Notes under the pieces: generated by a model
Databases searched by the model: none
The model's input: the letters and a program-made list of their open reading frames with translations, nothing else
Told to the model about the DNA's origin: nothing
Program-made: the position numbers and the translations under genes
Shown: positions 49,014-57,531 of the stretch, one piece after another
Position numbering within the stretch: position 1 is the first letter of the stretch
How the letters are laid out: every line of letters starts with the position of its first letter
Assembly: GCF_014652895.1 (NCBI RefSeq)
Contig: NZ_BMZR01000001.1
Location: forward strand, 310,001 to 374,000
Direction of reading: 5' to 3'
Source: Psychrobacter glaciei
Lineage (GTDB): Bacteria; Pseudomonadota; Gammaproteobacteria; Pseudomonadales; Moraxellaceae
DNA: 64,000 nucleotides

Positions 49014-49559
49014 ATGTCAGACACGATGCCAGAATCAACCGCAATGAATAAAGAGAACTTTGTGACCTGTGATTTATTGGATGCCAATCCTGAGTCGCAG
49101 GTATGTCTGCCTAATATCGAAGGCAAGTCGTTTCATCGTTTTGGTGGCAAAGACAGATTTTGCGGTGAAATCGTGACGGTGAAATGCTTTGAAGACAATA
49201 GCCGTGTAAAGTCATTACTGAACAGCGATGGTAAAGACCAAGACGGTAATGGCAAAGTATTGGTGGTCGACGGTGGTGGCTCAATGCGTTGCGCGCTGTT
49301 AGGCGATATGATTGCGCAGTCAGCGATTGATAATGACTGGGCAGGGGTCGTGATGTACGGCTGTGTTCGTGATGTCGATGATATGGCAGCAATGGACATC
49401 GGGGTCATGGCGCTTGGTTGTATCCCGCGCAAGTCGAATCGCCGCGATGAAGGCCAGACGGACATTGAAATTAGCTTTGGTGATTTGACGCTAAACTCTG
49501 GTATGTTTGTCTACGCAGATAATAATGGCATTATCGCTAGCGACAAGCCATTAATTTAA
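49014..49559 (+). CDS. rraA: RraA-like protein (RNase E inhibitor / HMG aldolase family)
   Basis: 181 aa. It has VLVVDGGGSMRCALLGDMIA, DWAGVVMYGCVRDVDDMAAM (active-site Arg/Asp in GxxRD) and GCIPRKSNRRDEGQTDIEIS, the motifs shared by RraA and class II HMG/CHA aldolases. Without further context it could be either; RraA-type length and the housekeeping neighbourhood favour the RNase E regulator. AGGGAG seven bases before ATG 49014 fixes the start. Its stop codon lies in a perfect 18-bp tandem duplication. Confidence 0.85.
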   Translation: MSDTMPESTAMNKENFVTCDLLDANPESQVCLPNIEGKSFHRFGGKDRFCGEIVTVKCFEDNSRVKSLLNSDGKDQDGNGKVLVVDGGGSMRCALLGDMIAQSAIDNDWAGVVMYGCVRDVDDMAAMDIGVMALGCIPRKSNRRDEGQTDIEISFGDLTLNSGMFVYADNNGIIASDKPLI

Positions 49560-49587
49560 AAACAGCTTATAATTTAAAAACAGCTTA
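49552..49587. repeat. Perfect 18-bp tandem duplication over the rraA stop codon
   Basis: TAATTTAAAAACAGCTTA occurs at 49552-49569 and again, identical, at 49570-49587. The rraA stop TAA (49557-49559) lies in the first copy. A recent replication slippage is likely. Confidence 0.9.
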
Positions 49588-49601
49588 ATGAATATAACTC
49601 G

Positions 49602-49630
49602 AAAACCTCAGCTTAACCGTTGAGGTTTTT
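49602..49630 (+). terminator. Terminator of rraA
   Basis: AAAACCTCA (49602-49610) pairs with TGAGGTTTT (49621-49629), 10-nt loop, followed by T. Confidence 0.75.
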
Positions 49631-49797
49631 ACATTTAATCATCCTGTCTTTATGTACGAATATGATTTTTATCAACTATTTAGCTGTTGGTTTTTTAATA
49701 AAAATGCTAAGTGACAAACCGTTACGGCATAAATTTTGGTAATTGCTGAAATATTCGTATAATAGCTTTCTGACTCTTAACATTGATCCTATCCTTT

Positions 49798-52700
49798 ATG
49801 CCTATCACTGCTTTGACTGACGCCTTTGACCCGATTAACCAGCAGTTGTTTCCTATCCAGAATGCCCAGCGGCGTTGGCTGGCTCCTGTGCATGGGGCCG
49901 TCAGCAGTTTATGGTTGGCAAGTCTGGTACAAACACCGCTATGGGATGTTGCTGACCGTTTGAAGGTTGTGGTAACCCGTGACCAAAACCAGCTCAATCA
50001 GATAGAGACGGAATTGGCATTTTGCGGGGTCGATGCTTATGTGTTCCCCGATTGGGAGACGTTGACTTATGATGAGCTGTCCCCGCATCAAGATATTGTC
50101 AGTGAGCGTATCAATCTATTAACCGATATGCCAACGACAGGGGTGCTGCTCATCTCGGTTCAAGCTTTGATGCATCGGGTCGCCCCGCCAAGTTGGCTGA
50201 TTGGGCAGCATTTTGATTTGAGTGTGGGTGATCGATTTGATATCAACACTCAACGCGGTCTATTGGCAAAGGCAGGTTACCGTGCGGTTGAGAATGTCTT
50301 TGAGCCGGGCGAATTTGCCGTACGCGGTAGCATCATTGATATTTTTGCGATGGGTCAGCCATTTCCGCTACGTCTAGATTTGTTTGACGATGAAATCGAG
50401 ACCATTCGCTTCTTTAATCCGCAAACCCAGCGCACACTGACTGTCGATGACCTCAAAACGATGATGAGCGGCAATGACAGTAGTATGGGCAAAGAGTCAC
50501 TATCGCTACTGCATAAACTGCCAGATATCTCAAAGCCTATTGAGCAATTCCAAATCCTACCGGCGAAAGAGTTTCCGCTCGATGAAGGGCGTGAGACTTT
50601 CCGCACCAACTTTGCTGCCATGTTCCCTAGTGCCAGTAGTCGTAAGTTTGAGCTGCATAAAGATGTGATGGCAGGTATCGCCAGTAGCGGATTAGAATAC
50701 TACCAACCATTATTTTTTGATTTAAAGGATTGGGAGGCGGAGAGTAGCTTATTTGCCTATTTGCCAAGCGATGCCTTATTTATAACAGATGAGCTAATCA
50801 ACGAAAAGCAAGCAGATTACTGGTCACAGATTCAGCGCCGTTATGAAGAGCGTCGTCATGATATTGACAAGCCTATTGTCGCCCCTGAATTGTTGTATTT
50901 ATTATCAAATACTTTAAACGAGCACCTCAACCACTATCCACGCGTGATTTTAAGTGCGCGCAATGAGCTGGCTACCATGACGGATGTCGCTGCGATTGAT
51001 AGCGATGATGCATTGTTAGAGGTTGAACAACAGTCAGATTCACAGCCACAACTGCCACTTGCGGCAAATAAACAGCAAGGCTTGGTGACGTTAAGCGCGC
51101 TAGAGCCACCGCAATTATCAGTGAACCATCAAAAAGCTGAACCTCTCACAGAGTTATTAGAATTTTTAGCGCTACAAGCGCAAACGGCGACACCAGTATT
51201 AATCGTTGCCGAAACAGCAGGTCGCCGTGAGATTCTCATTGAGCTGTTTAAAGGTAAAATAGATATCAAAGCTTATGATAGCTTTGAGGCGTTTCTAGCC
51301 GCTGATAAAACTACTGGGCTTAATGCTAAAAAGCTACCGCAGGTTGGGCTAACCGTTGCACCCATTGAGCGCGGTGTATATGTTCCTGAGCGTTTGGTGC
51401 TGATTAGTGAGACACAATTATTTGGTCGGCAAGTACTGCAAACGCGTCGCCGTCGTCAAAGCGGTGTGTCAGAAGAGTTTTTGGTTAAAAGCGTCACCGA
51501 GATAACCGAAGGCAGCCCTGTGGTGCATATCGAGCACGGTATCGGTCGCTATAATGGTCTGATTACACTAGATGTGGGTGATGGCGAGCAAGAGTTTATT
51601 CATTTGAAATACGCTGATGATGCCAGTATTTATGTGCCAGTCGCCAATCTACAAATGATCAGTCGTTATAGTGGCGGTGATCCTGCACTTGCGCCATTGC
51701 ATAAAATCGGTAGCGGCAAATGGGACAAAGCCAAGCAAAAAGCTTTGGAGCAAATTCATGATGTCGCTGCTGAACTGCTAAATATGCAAGCAAGGCGTGA
51801 AGCCAAAGTTGGTATTCACTTTAAAATCGACTCGTCACAGTATGAGCTGTTTGCCAGTCAATTTGCTTTTGAAGAAACACCCGATCAAGCCAATGCTATC
51901 CATGCCGTTATGGAGGATATGAGACAAAACCAACCAATGGATCGCCTTATCTGCGGTGATGTGGGTTTTGGTAAAACTGAAGTGGCTATGCGCGCTGCGT
52001 TCATTGCGGTTAGTGCTGGCTATCAAGTAGCGGTATTGGTACCGACGACTTTGCTGGCAGGTCAGCATGAAGACAATTTTCGCGATCGCTTTGCTGATTG
52101 GCCGGTACGAGTCGAAACGCTGTCGCGTTTTGGCGGTAAAAAGCATCAAGATACGGTATTGGCTGACTTGACGGCTGGTAAAGTTGATATTGTTATCGGT
52201 ACGCATAAGTTATTACAGCCCGATGTGAAGTTTTCTAATTTGGGCCTGATGATTGTCGATGAAGAGCATCGCTTCGGTGTGCGTCATAAGGAGCGTATCA
52301 AGGCCATTCAGACCGATGTAGATAGTATGTCGATGACAGCGACACCAATCCCTAGAACGCTTAATATGGCGCTCTCCGGTATGCGTGATATGTCGATTAT
52401 TGCTACGCCACCTGCTCGTCGTCTGGCGATCAAAACCTTTGTCATGCAAAAAACAGAAGCATTAATGAAAGAGGCTATCTTGCGCGAGCTACTGCGTGGG
52501 GGACAGGTGTATTTGCTTCACAACGATGTTGCCAGTATCGAACGTATGGCTGAGACCATTCGCGAGCTAGTTCCAGAGGCGCGAGTAGGTGTGGCTCATG
52601 GACAGATGCAAGAGCGCCAACTTGAACAGGTAATGCAGCAGTATTATCATAAAAAATTCAATGTGCTGATATGCTCGACCATTATTGAAACCGGTATCGA

Positions 52701-53535
52701 TGTGCCGAATGCCAATACCATTATCATTGAGCGCGCTGACAAGTTTGGCTTGGCGCAATTGCATCAGCTGCGTGGTCGTGTAGGTCGTAGCCATCATCAA
52801 GCCTATTGTTACTTACTTGTGCCATCTATTAAAGGTCTCAAAGGCGATGCCAAGCGTCGATTGCATGCCATTGAACGAGCTAACACCTTGGGTGCAGGCT
52901 TTATGCTGGCAAGTGAAGATTTAGAGATTCGCGGGGCTGGTGAGATACTTGGTAAGCAGCAAAGCGGTAATATGCAGGCGATTGGCTTCAGTTTATATAT
53001 GGACATGCTGGAGCGCGCGACAAAAGCGATTAAAGCGGGTAAAGAGCCTGATTTGAGTACGCCATTGTCACTGACTAGCGAAATTAATCTGCATAGCTCG
53101 GCATTGATACCAGAAGAGTATTTACACGATGTGCATCAGCGTTTGTTGTTTTATAAACGTATCAGTAATGCCGATGATAAAGAAGCGCTCACTGATATCC
53201 GTACCGAAATGATTGACCGTTTTGGTATATTACCCGATCAAACCAAGCAGCTTTTTGCCATTCACGGACTGCGTATACAAGCCGAGCCACTAAAGATTAA
53301 TAAAATTGATGCCAATAGTAATAGTATGACGTTGGAATTTGCGCCTGATACACCCGTTGATGCGTTAGCGATTATTAAATTGATTCAGAGCAATGGACAG
53401 CGCTATCGTATGAATGGTGCGTCTGGTGTTCGTTACCAAGATGCCGATAAACTGGCAACACCGCAGCAGCGCGTCACTGTGATACAAGAGCTATTACGCT
53501 ACTTTAGTGAGCATATGGTGACAGAGCCTGTTTAG
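49798..53535 (+). CDS. mfd: Transcription-repair coupling factor Mfd
   Basis: Mfd displaces RNA polymerase stalled at lesions and recruits UvrA. The 1245-aa protein has the UvrB-homology module (about 1-400), the RNAP-interacting CarD-like domain (about 580-650, VVHIEHGIGRYNGLITLDVG), the RecG-like translocase with Walker A GDVGFGKTEVAMRAAF, MIVDEEHRFGVRHKER, TIIETGIDVPNANTIIIERA and LHQLRGRVGRS, and a C-terminal UvrA-binding D7 (TRCF) domain. It is about 100 residues longer than E. coli Mfd, partly a Gln-rich linker near 400-450. ATG 49798 is preferred. Confidence 0.97.
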   Translation: MPITALTDAFDPINQQLFPIQNAQRRWLAPVHGAVSSLWLASLVQTPLWDVADRLKVVVTRDQNQLNQIETELAFCGVDAYVFPDWETLTYDELSPHQDIVSERINLLTDMPTTGVLLISVQALMHRVAPPSWLIGQHFDLSVGDRFDINTQRGLLAKAGYRAVENVFEPGEFAVRGSIIDIFAMGQPFPLRLDLFDDEIETIRFFNPQTQRTLTVDDLKTMMSGNDSSMGKESLSLLHKLPDISKPIEQFQILPAKEFPLDEGRETFRTNFAAMFPSASSRKFELHKDVMAGIASSGLEYYQPLFFDLKDWEAESSLFAYLPSDALFITDELINEKQADYWSQIQRRYEERRHDIDKPIVAPELLYLLSNTLNEHLNHYPRVILSARNELATMTDVAAIDSDDALLEVEQQSDSQPQLPLAANKQQGLVTLSALEPPQLSVNHQKAEPLTELLEFLALQAQTATPVLIVAETAGRREILIELFKGKIDIKAYDSFEAFLAADKTTGLNAKKLPQVGLTVAPIERGVYVPERLVLISETQLFGRQVLQTRRRRQSGVSEEFLVKSVTEITEGSPVVHIEHGIGRYNGLITLDVGDGEQEFIHLKYADDASIYVPVANLQMISRYSGGDPALAPLHKIGSGKWDKAKQKALEQIHDVAAELLNMQARREAKVGIHFKIDSSQYELFASQFAFEETPDQANAIHAVMEDMRQNQPMDRLICGDVGFGKTEVAMRAAFIAVSAGYQVAVLVPTTLLAGQHEDNFRDRFADWPVRVETLSRFGGKKHQDTVLADLTAGKVDIVIGTHKLLQPDVKFSNLGLMIVDEEHRFGVRHKERIKAIQTDVDSMSMTATPIPRTLNMALSGMRDMSIIATPPARRLAIKTFVMQKTEALMKEAILRELLRGGQVYLLHNDVASIERMAETIRELVPEARVGVAHGQMQERQLEQVMQQYYHKKFNVLICSTIIETGIDVPNANTIIIERADKFGLAQLHQLRGRVGRSHHQAYCYLLVPSIKGLKGDAKRRLHAIERANTLGAGFMLASEDLEIRGAGEILGKQQSGNMQAIGFSLYMDMLERATKAIKAGKEPDLSTPLSLTSEINLHSSALIPEEYLHDVHQRLLFYKRISNADDKEALTDIRTEMIDRFGILPDQTKQLFAIHGLRIQAEPLKINKIDANSNSMTLEFAPDTPVDALAIIKLIQSNGQRYRMNGASGVRYQDADKLATPQQRVTVIQELLRYFSEHMVTEPV

Positions 53536-53612
53536 CTTTGTTCTAAGCAACGGCTTAGCAGGTACAGGCGTCAACTATGCTACGCCAAACGAACATTCCA
53601 AGGCAATCAGTC

Positions 53613-53656
53613 ATGGTGCTATTTTATCAACTGGATAACTGATAAAATAGCACCAT
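53613..53656. repeat. 17-bp perfect hairpin downstream of mfd
   Basis: ATGGTGCTATTTTATCA (53613-53629) and TGATAAAATAGCACCAT (53640-53656) are perfect complements with a 10-nt loop. It lies 78 bases after mfd with no proper T-run. A role in 3'-end formation is likely, not proven. The rest of the 283-bp gap shows nothing else. Confidence 0.75.
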
Positions 53657-53818
53657 TCTATATTTAGCCTATTATCTTTATACAGTCGATTCGCTCTAAA
53701 AATCATCCCAGCTGGATGCTTTATTTGTCGTATCTTTTTCATATTGAACTGGCTATAACCCATTAAGTTTTTAATTCATTTCCTTTTATTCAAGTGTCAT
53801 AACAAGAGAACCGTCATT

Positions 53819-54253
53819 ATGTTCCAACTTCATCATAAACTTGCTGCTGATAGTTTCTTAGTGGGGGATTTCCCTTTATCGACTTGTCGTCTAATTAATG
53901 ATTGCCAGTTTCCTTGGTTGATATTGGTGCCACGAGTATCAGGCATCAAAGAGTTATATGAGCTGTCTGAGGCAGACCAAGTACAGTTTTTGCGTGAGTC
54001 AAGCTGGTTATCAAGCCAACTGGCCAAGACCTTTCAAGCCGACAAAATGAACGTGGCAGCACTGGGCAATCAAGTACCGCAGCTGCATTTTCATCATATC
54101 GTCCGTTATCAGAACGATATGCAATGGCCAAATCCAGTATGGGGTGTCCCTGCTATACCGTATACCAACGAAGTATTGGCGCAGATGCAACAGACGCTAA
54201 TGATGGCGTTACGTGGTCATCATCAAATGCCATTTGATTGGCAAATGCAGTAA
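53819..54253 (+). CDS. HIT-domain protein
   Basis: 144 aa. VPQLHFHHIVRYQNDMQWPN contains the histidine-triad region of the HIT superfamily (nucleotide hydrolases/transferases), with Gln replacing the first His as in some HIT subgroups. The N-terminal LINDCQFPWLILVPRVSGIK is typical of the small proteobacterial HIT proteins. No ribosome site is evident, though AAGAGAACCGTCATT precedes the ATG. It is the last core-type gene before the T6SS-linked region, which is on the opposite strand. Confidence 0.8.
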   Translation: MFQLHHKLAADSFLVGDFPLSTCRLINDCQFPWLILVPRVSGIKELYELSEADQVQFLRESSWLSSQLAKTFQADKMNVAALGNQVPQLHFHHIVRYQNDMQWPNPVWGVPAIPYTNEVLAQMQQTLMMALRGHHQMPFDWQMQ

Positions 54254-54288
54254 AACTTAAATGGCGGCTCAAAAAGCATGAGGATGGA

Positions 54289-54396
54289 TCAAACGAAAGG
54301 GGTTAGACCACCCAGTGCGGTTTGAGTCAGAGTAGGTATGTAGTGTTGATGGTTGTAATGTCCAGATTGTGTGTGGGTTTGATCTTGAGTGGAGAG
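54289..54396 (-). pseudogene. Remnant of a second vgrG (about 108 bp)
   Basis: Read on the minus strand this encodes LSTQDQTHTQSGHYNHQHYI followed by PTLTQTALGG, then a stop. The intact VgrG at 58908-61601 has LSTQPQTHAQSGQHNYQQHT followed by PTLTQTSLGG. DNA identity over the stretch is high, for instance GTCCAGATTG and TTGAGTGGAGAG in both. It has no start, no flanking vgrG sequence that I can align, and ends in TGA. It lies just beyond the effector/immunity module. Confidence 0.8.
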
Positions 54397-54404
54397 TAAT
54401 AAAT

Positions 54405-54428
54405 ATAAAAAACCACCCGAAGGTGGCT
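54405..54428 (-). terminator. Terminator of the T6SS effector/immunity operon
   Basis: On the minus strand CCACC-TTCG-GGTGG forms a hairpin with a stable UUCG tetraloop (54413-54426), followed by a T-run (54405-54412). It is the first terminator after the vgrG operon. Confidence 0.85.
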
Positions 54429-54446
54429 AAGTAACATAATAACAAA

Positions 54447-54931
54447 CTAACCTTTTTCACCCTCAAAATGCCAAATAACTTGACCCCAGTTATTGTTTGG
54501 ATAGTCTGGCATGATGTCGCCTTGCTTAAAGTAAGCACGACTGTCAGATTTTGCTTGCGTGAACCAGTAGCCTGATTTAGGGCAGGGCTGACCAGCTAGG
54601 CAACGTCCTTTTGCTTGACTGGTAATTTCAGGTTTATTGGCTTTGGTTTTATTTTCATAATAAGGAGTCATGTCTTCGCCAGCTTCTTTACGCTGCATAA
54701 ACTCTTCATAAGTTATTTTATAAGGGTCGATAGAGACAAACTCACTAGTATCTATGCCTGTTTCTTTAAGTACTAGTGGTAAAGTATAGTCAGGTTGATC
54801 TTGCTGAATCTTCAATCCCATTTTGATGGCTTTAGTCTCGAAAAAAAGTCTAGCTTCAGGAAGTCCACCATAAAGCTTACTATATTCTTTAGGCAAAGAT
54901 TCATCATAGTTATTAGGGATTATTTGTTTTA
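54447..54931 (-). pseudogene. C-terminal half of an IS-split candidate T6SS immunity lipoprotein gene
   Basis: Open from the element's edge (54931) with no start codon of its own; the first in-frame TTG is at 54896. It encodes KQIIPNNYDESLPKEYSKLY and continues to a C-terminal motif, AGQPCPKSGYWFTQAK then YPNNNWGQVIWHFEGEKG. A Cys-Pro-x-x-Gly-x-Trp motif of this kind occurs, as I recall, in tails of immunity-type proteins; that is from memory. Removing the IS and one target copy joins this frame directly to the lipoprotein half at 55995-56711, giving 397 codons. Alone it has no signal peptide and is unlikely to be exported. Confidence 0.75.
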
Positions 54932-55994
54932 GGTGTAATGAACATTTTTCATGCTGACGTAGGGTCTAACGCTATATACTGTCTATATTTCCAAGGAATC
55001 AACGCCATGAATCAAAAAACTGCCCTTTTTGTAGTGATAAACACACCAAGAAGAATGGACGTAAGCTTGGCAAACAGCAGTATCAATATCTAGCTTGCAG
55101 GCGGCAGTTTTTAGGTGGCAAAAGACCTAATAACCGAACGCTTTGGACTGAATATACGCAAGGAAAACAGACCTACCAACAACTGGCGGATAAATATCAC
55201 TGTAGTCTTAAAACCATTCAAAGACGCTTAGATAAAGTCAGTATTGAGTATCCAGTTAAACGTCCTGAGACTGCTAATATCATCATGGACACCACTTACT
55301 TTGGTCGCAAGTTTGGTTTAATGGTCTTTATGGACAACACCACTAGAACCGTTCTTAATTATGCGATAGTCAGTCATGAAACCAATAGTGCTTATAAGCA
55401 GGGAATTGATCATCTAGTATCGTTAGGCGTTGATATACAAAGCATCACCTGTGATGGTAGACGAGGACTGAGGACGTTATTCACCCGCATCCCTTGCCAG
55501 ATGTGCCAGTTTCATCAAGTGCAAATAGTGACCCGCTATTTAACACGTCGCCCTAAGAATAGTGCCAGTATCGAGCTCAGACGACTTACTTTAGAAATAA
55601 AACAGCTTGATAAAGATGCCTTTGTAAATCGCTTAGATCACTGGTATCTGACTCATGAAGCCTATTTTAATGAACGTAGTACCAATGAGGATACTGGCAG
55701 AACGTGGTACACCCACAAGCGTCTTAGAAGTGCTTATCGTAGCTTAAGGACCAATAGCGATTGGTTGTTTACTTATTAAGAATATGGGCATTTAGACCTA
55801 CCAAATACCACTAATTCTCTCGAAGGGTTATTCAGTGAGCTTAAGCGACAATTACACAGTCATCATGGGCTAAATGAGTATCGTAAGTTACGGTTTATTA
55901 AAGACTTTTTATGGTCAAAGACACTCAAATAGCATGAATTATGTCTATTAGCGACTACCTTCTAATCTCTAGCATGAATTTTGTCCATTACACC
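54932..55994. mobile_element. IS256-type insertion sequence (1063 bp) with 8-bp target duplication
   Basis: Terminal inverted repeats of 24 bp (54932-54955 and 55971-55994; both begin GGTGTAATG read inward) match at 20 of 24 positions. The target duplication TTGTTTTA is present at 54924-54931 and 55995-56002. Eight-base duplications and the transposase type fit the IS256 family, probably the IS1249-like group. An extra inner copy of the right end (AGCATGAATTATGTCTATTA, 55931-55950) lies 40 bp inside. The transposase is broken, so the copy should be immobile without help. Confidence 0.88.
55007..55932 (+). pseudogene. Broken IS256/IS1249-like transposase
   Basis: The reading frame gives an N-terminal zinc-ribbon (CPFCSDKHTKKNG, then ACRRQ), an HTH-like QTYQQLADKYHCSLKTIQRR, catalytic MDTTYFGRKFG, ITCDGRRGLR and, near the end, NSLEGLFSELKRQLHSHHGL with its Glu. 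Two lesions are visible. The ATG at 55007 is one base out of frame with the zinc-ribbon, across an A6 run (AAAAAAC at 55014-55020), which could be a slip or a -1 frameshift site. An in-frame TAA lies at 55777, well before the natural TAG at 55930-55932. Confidence 0.8.
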
Positions 55995-56711
55995 TTGTTT
56001 TATTAATTCCAACTCATCGAAAACATCTAAGCTAATCAGGTAATGACGGTTGCCTGTTTCAGGGTCACTTTGCCTATTTATTCTAATATTCATAAATACA
56101 TCTGTACCATGTCGCAGTTGCCATATTTGTAAATCACTGAGCTGCATCCATTGCTCAAAGTTCAAAGGGTAGGTGTAATCAAGATTAAAGTCATTTCCAC
56201 CTTCTTTTGTGGCAAATGTAAAGCTGTCTTTAGGGCTTAAACGAGGTTCACTTAAATTTTTAGCATAAGTCCAACCTTTATCTTGTAGCTGTTTAAAGAA
56301 AGACATCATTTTTTTATAAGCGTTTTCGTCTGATATACCGCTTACTTTATGGTTGAATAAAAAGCCAAGATTGATTTTTGAGAGTTTGTAATTTGCTTGT
56401 TCGTCATCGTCGTAAGCCAAGACTGACATAACACCGTCAATACTTAACTCACCATTAGGATATTTAATAATGACAGTAGGCTCTTTATATCCTGGAAAGT
56501 CGTAACCTTGGAAAGTAACGCCCATAGGCTGAGCGTCCGCTTCTTGAAAAGCTTTATACTCAGGGTTTGTGTCGTATAACTCTTTAGCAGTCATGTTTAA
56601 TGAAATTTCAATGGGTTTATCAGGCATAACAGCCTCTTTTTCTGCTTGGCAAGCAGTAGCTAAGAAAAGAAAGCTAAAGCAGATTAGAGTAATGAAAATT
56701 TTTTTAAACAT
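55962..56711 (-). pseudogene. N-terminal half of an IS-split candidate T6SS immunity lipoprotein gene
   Basis: From ATG 56711 this encodes a lipoprotein signal (MFKKIFITLICFSFLFLATA-C, lipobox LATAC at residues 17-21) and a globular domain including VTFQGYDFPGYKEPTVIIKY, ISDENAYKKMMSFFKQLQDK and RHGTDVFMNIRINRQSDPET. The native frame ends at 55995; the last ten residues (GVMDKIHARD) are encoded by the IS terminal repeat. The C-terminal half lies beyond the element at 54447-54931. The truncated product could still be exported and lipidated. Being a lipoprotein next to a vgrG-linked effector suggests periplasmic immunity; no family was recognised. In-frame ATGs at 56723 and 56777 are alternative starts. 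Confidence 0.75.
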
Positions 56712-56823
56712 AATACCAAACATGCCTTGATTGCTTGAATAATAGGATTTTATATTTTTATCCTTCTTCACCATCAAACTGCTACATGACTGGCGTAGCT
56801 ATTTTGGTATGATTTGCCTTATT

Positions 56824-57522
56824 CTAAGGTTTAGATTTAGGGTTATACAAAGACAAATCTGTTCTATTGTCAAACTCACATGATGTCAAATCCACCATCG
56901 CATACTTCGATTGTTTTTGTTGTACAGTACATCCTTTATATTTGGTAATCTTAGGGCTACTTATGAGCTGTTGAAAAAATATTTCAGGGTTATCTGCCCC
57001 GCTTATATTTAACATTTTATATACGGCATCTTTATGGGTGTTATTAAACGGTTCATGTGGTTGATAGTTACCTCTTAAGTTAGACATCTTGACAAAATAT
57101 TTATTATTCACTTTGTCCAACGAGTAATCTAAGATAGTGTCATCATAATACTGAATGACACTAAAAAAACCATATGCAGTCTCCTCAAATTGTCTGTTTT
57201 TTATTTGTTTTCTATTTTGGTTTTTGTTAAAGAAATCTCTAATCTTTTTTACGTTTTCGTCAGGTAGGAAAAATGGTTCATGAGCTTGTTTTGCCGGTGT
57301 TCTGGTAATAAGCGGAGCCCAGTCTGTTGTATTGAAATCCTCTTGGATCTGGGGTTCCATATCAGAGGATAATACGCTCTCAGCGCTGCTCTTTTCATCC
57401 AGTTGTACAGTCGATTTGAATGCTTTACCTGAATCGAGAGTGAGTGAGTCAGAAGAGGTAGCGTCACAGGCAGCAAATAATGCAGTAATTACTAGAGTAA
57501 GTGCGAGCTTTATTTTTTTCAT
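56824..57522 (-). CDS. Small lipoprotein, candidate immunity protein
   Basis: 232 aa with a clean lipoprotein signal: MKKIKLALTLVITALFAA-C, Cys19, in an LFAAC lipobox. Residues 20-90 are Ser/Thr/Asp-rich; the rest is globular, with two later Cys residues (KGCTVQQKQ and DLTSCEFD) that could form a disulphide. I recognise no family. It starts nine bases after the stop of the metzincin gene, with AGAGG five bases before the ATG, so it is in the same operon. Position directly after a VgrG-linked effector and periplasmic location make immunity its most likely job; an accessory or second-effector role is not excluded. Confidence 0.7.
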   Translation of the reverse strand: MKKIKLALTLVITALFAACDATSSDSLTLDSGKAFKSTVQLDEKSSAESVLSSDMEPQIQEDFNTTDWAPLITRTPAKQAHEPFFLPDENVKKIRDFFNKNQNRKQIKNRQFEETAYGFFSVIQYYDDTILDYSLDKVNNKYFVKMSNLRGNYQPHEPFNNTHKDAVYKMLNISGADNPEIFFQQLISSPKITKYKGCTVQQKQSKYAMVDLTSCEFDNRTDLSLYNPKSKP

Positions 57523-57531
57523 ATAGACCTC

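Noticed and set aside
54269-54538. 89-codon minus frame overlapping the vgrG remnant and the immunity gene end
   Set aside because: It is in a different frame from the vgrG-like translation and crosses a terminator.
54447-54896. Reading the 149-codon frame as an intact stand-alone gene
   Set aside because: It begins at TTG without a ribosome site, the frame is open upstream to the IS edge, and it joins precisely to the other half when the IS is removed.
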